In this document: piece by piece, positions 25,797-33,956 of the stretch
How positions within the stretch are numbered: the stretch's first letter is position 1
Layout: the number at the start of each line of letters is the position of its first letter
Source of the DNA: Prevotella sp.
GTDB taxonomy: Bacteria; Bacteroidota; Bacteroidia; Bacteroidales; Bacteroidaceae
Direction: 5' to 3'
DNA length: 41,184 nt
Assembly: GCA_016284895.1 (NCBI GenBank)
Contig: JAEEPT010000005.1
Location: 1 to 41,184, forward strand
The notes under the pieces: generated by a model
What the model was told of the DNA's origin: nothing
Database searches by the model: none
The model's input: the letters and a program-made list of their open reading frames with translations, nothing else
Translations under genes and position numbers: made by a program

Positions 25797-28700
25797 TCAT
25801 TTACAGCATTTTGAACGTTTTCAATTAACTCTTGCTTCTCAGCTCCCAGATGTTTTCTCTTATTTAAAATCCTGGGACTTAATAAACAGAACTCACTTAT
25901 TAGAATTAACATCAAGAGTCCCCACAACATATAGTGAACGACAGATTCACCTGAATAGCTTCTCACCTGATTTGATATGTCATCAAGCAATCCGAACTTC
26001 GAACTCTTATAGCGATATGATTTTGTCTTAAAGGTATAATATAATGGTTCTAACAAAGATGTATTGACATCTTCTGTCGTAAGTATCTCACGAATCATCT
26101 TTGTGCTTGACTTATCGTCTTTCCTGAAATCTGTGAAATGGCAAACGATGACATACAGAACCGTCATCAATACCACCGATGCCGTAAACAAAGAAGGATT
26201 CCATGAAAGGACAAACTTGAGTATCCATATAGGAATATATGCAGTGCAAACACCCATTGCACCGAACAACATTGACAAGAAGGGACCATACCCATTGAAG
26301 AAGGAACGGGTGGCAACTATGATTCCGACAATTCCGCCCAATGGAAGCATAATGCTGAGATAGGGATGCTCAACGATGATCGATGTGTCTTCAATACCGA
26401 TGCCCAATATCAACCCAAGCCAAACAATCACCAACAGATAGAAAGCATATCTCCATATTTTCTCACGGAAACGAGCAACATTCCATTCATGTCGCACTTC
26501 TGCTATCCGTTCAGCCGTATCTTGTTTTGCCTTCGTGAAACGCTTATAGTACAGTTGCTGAACGTCTATCTTACCCATATCGAGCAACCAGTGCTCCAGT
26601 TCATGCTCGTAACTGTATTCTTCAGCAAAATCGCGAGTGGGATCTTCGTGATAGAAAACAGACATCCACTGATGAAGTGAGCCAGATCTCAGCTCTGCAC
26701 GTATTTTGTCAGCCAATGACTTGTTTTCCAAATCCTTTAGAGACTTCAGCTCGGAACCGTCTGTCAAAAGGTAAACAGGGTCAGCACCCAGCATCCTGCA
26801 GAACCGATAGAGAGCGGTGTGCAGGTCGTAGGCGCTCAGTCTTTCACGATTCTCTGCTGAGTTCAAATCAAAACAGTGCAATGCGTCGGCTTGCTCTTGA
26901 TACCATCCGTGAAGTTGAGCATAATAGCAGAAGCGCCCGTTAGGATCAATAAAGTCCTGCATTGCAGCAGTCAATTCCTCCGGTGTGGCATGTTGCAGCG
27001 ACTGCAATTGTGCCGACAACAGTTCACCCACACTTTTTTTCGTATCGGCTCCCCGCAAATCATAAGCCGCAGAGCGATCCAGATTGTAGAGCACCTTGTA
27101 TGCCAGCGACTGAGAGTATTCCTGATCTTGCGTCATGATGCGAAGAGCCTCACAAGCTATCACGTCTTCGTGACTCCGCATCCAGGACAGCAATCTTCCG
27201 TCAATCAACGCATGCCAGTCATCATCGTTTTCATCCACGAGGTCACCATAGGACCTTACGATGTCCTTCAAGTTTGATGAAGCGTGCTTTGACATGAAAG
27301 GTACATCGGGATCAATCTCGTAAACTAATTTCATTACTGCCACATGAGGCTCGGCGTCAGGGGTGAAATAAGACTGTAGCTGGTTAACGTCAAGACTCGT
27401 GTGAGTTGATAGCCAGAGGAACAGATTGTCATTTGGATTCTGTAAATCCAGCGCATAACGTTCCTTGTAAGTTAAGAGAGAGATGGCTATGCTGTGTACG
27501 TCTTCACACACTTGCCCTTTTACGTCATAGTACGGATATGAGGGCTCCATAGCATATATTGATGCCATCAGACCTGCTTTCTGATCTACAGGATAGCGAT
27601 TGGTGACGATGTCTTTTACTAATGTTGACATTTTCACGTTTCCGCAATTCTCCAGCCACGAAGCTATACGGCCATTATATAGATAGTTGATTGCCAGTTG
27701 CTCGTTCTCAAGTAGCATAGGAATCAGATCATGCAGGTTGTCTGCCACAAGATTCCTGTCTGGGTCAACGATAAAGCTCTTGTAACGTAAGAATGGAGAA
27801 GACATATCGACAGGGACGTCTTCGCCTAAGAACCAACGCTCTATTTCGTCATACTTCCAACGTTTCTGAGGATTCACGACTGTTAGTCCTTGAATAAGTT
27901 GTCTCACTCTTGGAGGAAGTTCGTCGAGTCGTGGTAAGCGTCCCTCATTCTTTTGGCGCATCATCAACCGTTCATTCGAACTCATCGGGTTTTCCCCCAG
28001 CCACAAGGAAAAGAGCGTGATGCCCAAAGAATAGTAATCGGCAGCAGGGGTAATCTCCACTTCACCGTCAATCACGTCGGCATACATCTCGGGTGCAGCG
28101 AAAATGGGTGTACGCGCCTGAGTTGTATGGAAGGTGTTCCCTCCATTTTCCACCATCGATGAGATTCCGAAATCGCCTAATACGACTTGGGTGTGTTCTT
28201 TGTCTCTGAAGAAGAAGTTTGAGGGTTTGATGTCTTTGTGCAGGATGTTATAATGATGGCAGTATGACAAAGCGGCTCCTGTCTGGAGCGCTATGCGACG
28301 AAACTGATTATAGTCACCGTTCAAGTTGTATTCTTGAAGTGTTCCGCCCTGCAGGTACTCCATCAGTTCATAACAACGATGCTTGCCGTCAACATAAGTT
28401 TTTCCGAAATCATCCAACCTGACTATCAATTCGAAGTGCAAACTATGTATAGCCTGCATCAGTTTCTTATTGATGTCGTAGTTTGGATAATATACCTTTA
28501 ACACATATTCCTGGTCATTATGATTCACCAGGAGTATCTGTGCCTCTCCCGAATTCGCACTTAATGTACGAACCAAGTTGTACTGGGTTCCTTTCAGAAT
28601 GAAGCATTCACCCTGTGTGGGCCTGCTTTGTTGCTCTTGTGAAGGAAATGCTTCCGGACGCAATGTTCGTTCTTCGCTGTCATCATCAGGCATTGAAGCT

Positions 28701-28846
28701 TGATTGTTTACCAATATGGTACGGTCGGCAATCACAGTACGGTCAATGACAATCGTGCGATCGGCATTGTTCTGCGCATTGCTTGATTCCGACTGGTTTG
28801 TGTCGTTGTGGTTCTGTAAGTCTATGTCGTTGATGATATCGCTCAT
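25793..28846 (-). CDS. Membrane Ser/Thr protein kinase with N-terminal DRT repeats
   Basis: A 1017-residue kinase. Residues 1-75 are a disordered-looking tail with three DRT-hydrophobic repeats (Thr31, Thr37, Thr43) and a related ERT (Thr61). The Hanks-type kinase domain (about 85-345) has Lys117 (YVLKVYY), HKDIKPSN with Asp205 and Asn210, and DFG with Asp225. The glycine-rich loop is degenerate (LSANSGEAQI). A long helical region of unknown function follows. About five hydrophobic segments lie after residue 797 (for example YLLVIVWLGLILGIGI and LLMLILISEFCLL), so the protein is anchored C-terminally. The likely partners are the FHA and PP2C proteins downstream. It follows the zinc-ribbon gene by 28 bases. 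Confidence 0.92.
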   Translation of the reverse strand: MSDIINDIDLQNHNDTNQSESSNAQNNADRTIVIDRTVIADRTILVNNQASMPDDDSEERTLRPEAFPSQEQQSRPTQGECFILKGTQYNLVRTLSANSGEAQILLVNHNDQEYVLKVYYPNYDINKKLMQAIHSLHFELIVRLDDFGKTYVDGKHRCYELMEYLQGGTLQEYNLNGDYNQFRRIALQTGAALSYCHHYNILHKDIKPSNFFFRDKEHTQVVLGDFGISSMVENGGNTFHTTQARTPIFAAPEMYADVIDGEVEITPAADYYSLGITLFSLWLGENPMSSNERLMMRQKNEGRLPRLDELPPRVRQLIQGLTVVNPQKRWKYDEIERWFLGEDVPVDMSSPFLRYKSFIVDPDRNLVADNLHDLIPMLLENEQLAINYLYNGRIASWLENCGNVKMSTLVKDIVTNRYPVDQKAGLMASIYAMEPSYPYYDVKGQVCEDVHSIAISLLTYKERYALDLQNPNDNLFLWLSTHTSLDVNQLQSYFTPDAEPHVAVMKLVYEIDPDVPFMSKHASSNLKDIVRSYGDLVDENDDDWHALIDGRLLSWMRSHEDVIACEALRIMTQDQEYSQSLAYKVLYNLDRSAAYDLRGADTKKSVGELLSAQLQSLQHATPEELTAAMQDFIDPNGRFCYYAQLHGWYQEQADALHCFDLNSAENRERLSAYDLHTALYRFCRMLGADPVYLLTDGSELKSLKDLENKSLADKIRAELRSGSLHQWMSVFYHEDPTRDFAEEYSYEHELEHWLLDMGKIDVQQLYYKRFTKAKQDTAERIAEVRHEWNVARFREKIWRYAFYLLVIVWLGLILGIGIEDTSIIVEHPYLSIMLPLGGIVGIIVATRSFFNGYGPFLSMLFGAMGVCTAYIPIWILKFVLSWNPSLFTASVVLMTVLYVIVCHFTDFRKDDKSSTKMIREILTTEDVNTSLLEPLYYTFKTKSYRYKSSKFGLLDDISNQVRSYSGESVVHYMLWGLLMLILISEFCLLSPRILNKRKHLGAEKQELIENVQNAVNE

Positions 28847-28874
28847 GAATCAGAAAATCAAGATGGTGTGAATA

Positions 28875-29798
28875 CTAATTGTCGTCTTTTACTTCCTGTT
28901 TGCTTCCTCTGCCAAGAATCACCCATTTTCCTCCCAGTTGAGGTTTTGCGCATCCACAAGGGCTGCTATGCATAGCATGTTTCCAATTACACATCCAGGC
29001 GAGCCTTACTCCTGCAGGTTTTTGTGCAAGAGCATAGTTCCTTACGTGAGCAGGTGAAGGGTTCGGAGGTGTCTGCATTTTGTCGAGCAGTTCCGAGAGT
29101 CGTGCCAGCTTTTCCTCCTTTTTTTGCCTCAGTTCTTCCTTTGACATGCGTTTCTTGGGCATTGGGGGTATCACTGGGTCAGTCACTCCTTCGTCTTGTG
29201 CCAGCAGCTTCATCACCCTCTCTCTTAATTTCTCCATAGCCAAATCTCGCTGAATGTCGCGTTCAGAAGTATATGGATATTCCAGCGTAAGTTCGTCGTA
29301 CTCATGTGCCAGCCTCACCATTTCCTTGTATTCAGGCATTTGCTTCATTTGCATTTGCAACTGCCAAGCTTCATCGGTCAAAGGTGTGCCACACTGCTTA
29401 CAGAAAGCGAAATCGTTCAGTGTGTGACAAGTAGGACAAACAATGCCTCCACGCGGTGAGCCGCATTCCGGACAGAAAGAGTCTTGTGGTGCTAAATGGG
29501 CTCCACAAAACGAACACACATCTTTTCGTATGTAATGATGACAAACCTCACAAAAGTCTGCATCAATGTCAATAGGACTGTTGCAGTGAGGGCATCGTCC
29601 TGTAAACATGTCGGCACCGCACGACGTGCAACGTGTTGCACTTTCTGGGTTGATTGCGCCACATTGAGGGCATACCACCCCACCTCCTAACGATGCCTGA
29701 GCCTGTTGTTGAGCTTGTTGCACACTCCTATAAGACTCTTGCTCAAACCCTTTCTGACGTTGAACATAGTCATTGCCTTGATTTCTTTCGTCGGGCAT
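28875..29798 (-). CDS. Multi-zinc-ribbon protein, first gene of the kinase run
   Basis: A 307-residue soluble protein. A Gln-rich N-terminus (SVQQAQQQAQAS) precedes eight CxxC pairs between residues 43 and 136, enough for four zinc ribbons of the double-zinc-ribbon type. The middle part (about 145-245) is helical and highly charged, with an EELRQKKEEKLARLSELL coiled coil. The C-terminus has another Cys/His group (CNWKHAMHSSPCGC). No enzyme motif is seen. Zinc ribbons also occur in the AAA+, FHA and 17181 proteins, so it may be an assembly hub. The promoter at 29827-29834 lies just upstream. Confidence 0.85.
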   Translation of the reverse strand: MPDERNQGNDYVQRQKGFEQESYRSVQQAQQQAQASLGGGVVCPQCGAINPESATRCTSCGADMFTGRCPHCNSPIDIDADFCEVCHHYIRKDVCSFCGAHLAPQDSFCPECGSPRGGIVCPTCHTLNDFAFCKQCGTPLTDEAWQLQMQMKQMPEYKEMVRLAHEYDELTLEYPYTSERDIQRDLAMEKLRERVMKLLAQDEGVTDPVIPPMPKKRMSKEELRQKKEEKLARLSELLDKMQTPPNPSPAHVRNYALAQKPAGVRLAWMCNWKHAMHSSPCGCAKPQLGGKWVILGRGSKQEVKDDN

Positions 29799-29826
29799 AA
29801 TAATTATTTTAGCTAAAATGATTGTG

Positions 29827-29834
29827 CAAAGTTA
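29827..29834 (-). promoter_or_regulatory. Probable -7 element for the kinase run
   Basis: On the minus strand this reads TAACTTTG, matching TAnnTTTG, about 28 bases before the start codon at 29798. The expected -33 position falls in a T-rich stretch (TTTTTCTTTCG) without a clean TTTG, so the match is partial. The stretch directly adjoins the pepO terminator, leaving only about 60 bases for promoter and leader. Confidence 0.55.
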
Positions 29835-29855
29835 ATGAAATCCGATGAAACGAAA

Positions 29856-29883
29856 GAAAAACCGCTGCAAAAAATTGCAGCGG
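29856..29883 (-). terminator. Rho-independent terminator of the M13 peptidase gene
   Basis: On the minus strand CCGCTGCAA (29883-29875) pairs perfectly with TTGCAGCGG (29870-29862) across a 4-base loop and is followed by TTTTTC. It starts 11 bases after the stop codon at 29895. This is the clearest terminator in the window and separates the peptidase/ABC-F run from the signalling run. Confidence 0.88.
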
Positions 29884-29894
29884 CTCAACAATTC

Positions 29895-31937
29895 TTACCA
29901 TAATGGTAAGCGATTTTCCTTTTCTATATACATTTTATCGCCCGACTTGACTCCAAAGGCCTCGTACCAGGCATCGATGTGCGGCAATGCTCCATTGACG
30001 CGCCACCTGCCGAGTGAGTGTGGGTCGCTCTTTGTGCGATTCCTGATTTCGGCTTCCGTGATGTTGCCTGCCCACACGCCTGCGTAAGCCACAAAGAATC
30101 GCTGGTCGGCTGTCAATCCGTCAACGACAGGCAACGGGTTACGCTTTGTTGCATTCTTATAAGCTGTATAGGCCACTTGCAGTCCTCCGTGATCTGCAAG
30201 ATTCTCGCCAAGTGTCAATCTGCCGTTGGCATTCAGGTCGGGCAACACTTTGATGGCGCTGAAGAAATCAGCATAGCGGTCGGTGCGTTCCTTAAACTGA
30301 ACCCCATCGCTGGCTGCCCACCAGTCGTGCATATTGCCGTCTTTGTCATACTGCCGCCCCTGATCGTCGAATCCATGCGTCATTTCGTGACCAATGACTA
30401 CGCCAATAGCTCCGTAATTGAACGCATCGTCGGCCTGTGGGTCAAAGAAGGGAGGCTGAAGAATACCTGCCGGAAAGCATATCTCATTCGTTGTGGGATT
30501 GTAATAAGCGTTCACTGTCTGTGGATACATGTACCAGTCGTCTCTGTCAACAGGTTTTCCGGCTGTATGCTCAATGGAGTATGCTGTCCAGAATTTTCTG
30601 CACTCCATGATGTTCTGAAGGTATGATTTCTGCGTGTCTATCACCAGTCGGCTCATATCAATCCACTTGTTGGGGTAGCCCACCTTCACATAGAATGTGT
30701 TCAGTTTCAGTAAGGCATTGACTTTCGTCGAATCGCTCATCCAGTCTTGTGCAGCGATGCGCTCACCCAGTGCTATCTGAAGATTCCTGACGAGTTGGAT
30801 CATACGTTCTTTCGATGATGACGGGAAATATTTTTCCACATAGATTTTTCCCAATGCCTGTCCCATTTGTCCTTCCAGCTGGGTGGTAGCCCTACGCCAG
30901 AGGGGATGGTCTTGCTGCCTGCCAGTCATCACGCGGCCAAAGAAGTCGAATTTCTCAGCCTCGGTCTTGTCATCAAGATAAGCTGCTGAAGAGGTCACAT
31001 GTCCCCACTCCATATAGTCACGATATTCAGCTGGCTTCATGCTTGTCAACAGCTTTTCCAAACCGGCGAAGAATTCGGGCTGTCCTACAACCAGTTCCTG
31101 AATATACTGTGAATCTATTCCCTTAGCGTTCATGATCTTTTCCAACTGAACGTGGGGATAGTTCGCGTGAAAGTCGGCCAATGTTGTCTTGTTGTAGTTC
31201 CGCTCTGGGTCACGCAATTCTGTTCTCGACCTTGACACTTTCGCCAGCTCAGTTTCCAGTCGCATCACATTCTGCATTTTCTTTGTTGAAGCGCTCTTAC
31301 TGAAGCCGAAGAGTTGGAACATCTTCACGATGTGCTTCTTATAAGCCTCACGAATCTTTGCCGTTTCCGGGTCGTTGTCAAGATAATAGTCCTTCATGCC
31401 CAGTGTAAGGCCTCCTTGAGAAACTTGCAGAATGTTTTGTGTGGCATTCTTCTCGTCGGCAGCAATATCATCTCTCATGAATTCAGAATCGCCGTAGGGT
31501 GCCATCTGAAGTTGCAATTCAAAGAGTTGCTCCTTCGTCTTTGCACTTTCCAGCTTTTTAATCATCTCCATAGCCGGATTCACTCCTTCGGCATTCCTGC
31601 GTACTGAGTCCATTGCCAGTTTGTACAGATCGGAAAGCTTCTGTTCTGTACTTCCCTGCTGGTAGTTTCCGTGCAGTAGTTCATCAAGGATTCCGTTGAT
31701 ACGTTTGTTGTTGTTCTCAGCCAACTGGTCGAAGGAGCCATACCGAGCGTATGCTGCTGGCAGGGGGTTCTTTGCCATCCATCCACCGCAGGCGTACTGA
31801 TAGAAATCATCAGAGGCTTGAGTGGTTAGGTCCATGTTGCTCTTGTCAATGCCTGTTTGCATCTTTTTCTGAGCTTGGATCGTAAGTGCTACTGTTGACA
31901 CTAACATAGCCGTCATTACATGTTTGAAAGTTCTCAT
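29895..31937 (-). CDS. pepO: Secreted M13 family zinc metallopeptidase (PepO/neprilysin type)
   Basis: A 680-residue peptidase. An N-terminal signal peptide (MLVSTVALTIQAQ) directs export. The zinc site is VIGHEMTHGFDDQGRQYD (His517, Glu518, His521), with the third ligand in LGENLADHGG. The C-terminal NGALPHIDAWYEAFGVKSGDKMY is the usual M13 ending with substrate-binding residues. Length and motif order are normal for PepO. Members cleave oligopeptides in the periplasm or at the cell surface. The gene follows the ABC-F gene by 29 bases and ends at a strong terminator. Confidence 0.95.
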   Translation of the reverse strand: MRTFKHVMTAMLVSTVALTIQAQKKMQTGIDKSNMDLTTQASDDFYQYACGGWMAKNPLPAAYARYGSFDQLAENNNKRINGILDELLHGNYQQGSTEQKLSDLYKLAMDSVRRNAEGVNPAMEMIKKLESAKTKEQLFELQLQMAPYGDSEFMRDDIAADEKNATQNILQVSQGGLTLGMKDYYLDNDPETAKIREAYKKHIVKMFQLFGFSKSASTKKMQNVMRLETELAKVSRSRTELRDPERNYNKTTLADFHANYPHVQLEKIMNAKGIDSQYIQELVVGQPEFFAGLEKLLTSMKPAEYRDYMEWGHVTSSAAYLDDKTEAEKFDFFGRVMTGRQQDHPLWRRATTQLEGQMGQALGKIYVEKYFPSSSKERMIQLVRNLQIALGERIAAQDWMSDSTKVNALLKLNTFYVKVGYPNKWIDMSRLVIDTQKSYLQNIMECRKFWTAYSIEHTAGKPVDRDDWYMYPQTVNAYYNPTTNEICFPAGILQPPFFDPQADDAFNYGAIGVVIGHEMTHGFDDQGRQYDKDGNMHDWWAASDGVQFKERTDRYADFFSAIKVLPDLNANGRLTLGENLADHGGLQVAYTAYKNATKRNPLPVVDGLTADQRFFVAYAGVWAGNITEAEIRNRTKSDPHSLGRWRVNGALPHIDAWYEAFGVKSGDKMYIEKENRLPLW

Positions 31938-31966
31938 TTTCTATGTTCTTGTTTTTATTTGTTTAG

Positions 31967-33928
31967 TCAATTATGTTGTAACTGTTCCAACTTTTCAGAA
32001 AGGCGTTCCCATTTTTCCACCTCAGTGTCAAGTTGTCTTTTTGTATCGGTATATTCCGTGACAAGCATCATGTCCGACGCATTCTTGGGGTCACACAGCA
32101 GTTCGTCGAGCTCCTTGAGGCGCGTCTCCATCATTGCTATCTTCTTTTCACAATCTTCCACAGCTCGCTCAGCTTTCCGCAATCGCTTCTGTTGTTCCTT
32201 CTGTTCGGCATAGTTCAATGACACAGCCGGCTGACTCTTTGGCTGAGAGGCCGCAGTATGAAATGACTTCTCAGGAGCAGTCTTGGCAGGGATGACCGAA
32301 GCCTGGTTGAGCTCGCTTAGTTCTGTGATGCGTTTCGTCTGCAGGAAATCGTATATACCGCCTATATGCTCTCTCACCTTTCCACCGCCGAACTCAAACA
32401 CCTTCGTGACCAAGCCTTCAAGAAATTCACGGTCGTGACTTACAATGATGGCAGTTCCGTCGAAAGCCTTGATGGCCTCTTTCAGCACGTCTTTTGAAGT
32501 CATGTCCAGATGGTTCGTGGGCTCGTCAAGAATCAGCAGATTCACAGGCTCTAACAGCAATCTGATCATAGCCAGACGTCCGCGCTCTCCACCGCTCAGC
32601 ACCTTGACTTTCTTTTCCGATGTCTCGCCGCCGAACATGAATGCTCCAAGTATGTCATTGATCTTGAGTCTCACCTCGCCCTTGGCCACATTGTCTATTG
32701 TCTGGAACACGGTCAGTGACTCGTCCAGAAGTTGTGCTTGGTTTTGTGCGAAATAGCCTATCTGTACGTTATGTCCTATCTTCAGGTTGCCCTCAAACGG
32801 TATCTCGCCCATAATACACTTCACGAGTGTAGATTTTCCCTCACCATTCTTACCTACGAAAGCCACTTTCTCACCACGCTTGATGGTCAGATTCACATGT
32901 TCAAAGACTAAGTGCGAGTAAGCCTTTCTCACCTCGTCACATATAATGGGATAGTCGCCTGACCGCAGGCAGGGTGGAAACTTCAAGTGCATAGCCGAAT
33001 TATCTACTTCGTCTATTTCTATGGGCACTATCTTTTCCAGCTGTCTGAGTCGTTGCTGCACCTGAACCGCCTTTGTGGGCTTATACCTGAACCGCTCCAC
33101 AAACTCGCGTATGTCGGCTATCTCCTTCTGCTGGTTTTCATACGCACGCAGTTGCTGCTCGCGACGTTCGCGACGCAACGTGACATACTCATTGTATTTC
33201 ACACGATAGTCAACAACCTTGCCGCATGATATTTCAAGTGTACGATTCGAGACGTTATTGATGAAAGCACGGTCGTGACTCACCAGTACGACGGCACTTG
33301 ACGACTGGGCGAGAAATTGCTCCAGCCATTGTATTGACTCGATGTCAAGATGATTGGTCGGCTCGTCGAGCAGGAGCACGTCTGGGTTGCGCAACAGTAT
33401 TTTTGCCAATTCTATTCGCATGCGCCATCCACCTGAGAACTCGCTGGTGGGTCTTTCCAAGTCCTCTCTTGTAAAGCCCAACCCCACAAGTGTGCGCTCC
33501 ACTTCAGCTTCATAGCCTTCGGCTCCCAACATCTGGTAGCGCTCATGCTCGGAAGTGAACTTCTCAACAAGTTCCATGTAGTCGGTGCTCTCATAGTCAT
33601 TGCGCTCATTCAGCTGTCTCTCCATTCGGTCTATCCTGTTTTTCAGGTCTTGAATGTCGGAGAAGGCTTTCTGGGCTTCTTCGCGAACAGTGGTGCTGTC
33701 TTGAAGAATCATGACTTGAGGCAAATATCCTATAGTCGTATCTGTTGCTATCGACACCGTTCCTGCTGTAGGCTTTTCTTTCCCACAGAGAATCTTCAGC
33801 AGTGTCGATTTGCCTGCGCCGTTTTTTCCCACCAAAGCGATACGGTCACGATGATTGATCACAAAGGATGCATCGCTGAACAGTGGTGTTACCCCAAATT
33901 CTATTTTCAGTCCTTCAACGGATATCAT
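31967..33928 (-). CDS. ABC-F family ATPase (ribosome-associated type)
   Basis: A 653-residue protein with two ABC cassettes on one chain and no membrane segments. The first has GKNGAGKST (34-42), EFSGGWRMR and LLLDEPTNHLD; the second has GKNGEGKST, LSGGERGRL and LILDEPTNHLD. The linker between them (about 230-300) is the charged P-site tRNA interaction motif region of ABC-F proteins. The C-terminus (about 570-650) is a coiled coil, as in Uup and related proteins. Such ATPases act on ribosomes; some give antibiotic resistance, but nothing here shows that specifically. It lies 28 bases after the GH43 gene. Confidence 0.93.
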   Translation of the reverse strand: MISVEGLKIEFGVTPLFSDASFVINHRDRIALVGKNGAGKSTLLKILCGKEKPTAGTVSIATDTTIGYLPQVMILQDSTTVREEAQKAFSDIQDLKNRIDRMERQLNERNDYESTDYMELVEKFTSEHERYQMLGAEGYEAEVERTLVGLGFTREDLERPTSEFSGGWRMRIELAKILLRNPDVLLLDEPTNHLDIESIQWLEQFLAQSSSAVVLVSHDRAFINNVSNRTLEISCGKVVDYRVKYNEYVTLRRERREQQLRAYENQQKEIADIREFVERFRYKPTKAVQVQQRLRQLEKIVPIEIDEVDNSAMHLKFPPCLRSGDYPIICDEVRKAYSHLVFEHVNLTIKRGEKVAFVGKNGEGKSTLVKCIMGEIPFEGNLKIGHNVQIGYFAQNQAQLLDESLTVFQTIDNVAKGEVRLKINDILGAFMFGGETSEKKVKVLSGGERGRLAMIRLLLEPVNLLILDEPTNHLDMTSKDVLKEAIKAFDGTAIIVSHDREFLEGLVTKVFEFGGGKVREHIGGIYDFLQTKRITELSELNQASVIPAKTAPEKSFHTAASQPKSQPAVSLNYAEQKEQQKRLRKAERAVEDCEKKIAMMETRLKELDELLCDPKNASDMMLVTEYTDTKRQLDTEVEKWERLSEKLEQLQHN

Positions 33929-33956
33929 TTCTAAAAAATATCTTGTTTGCCTACGA

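Noticed and set aside
21146..28846. Type VI secretion or ESX regulatory module
   Set aside because: Kinase, FHA, PP2C and CbxX-like ATPase suggest it, but no sheath, tube, membrane-complex or EssC/EccC-type gene is present in the window.
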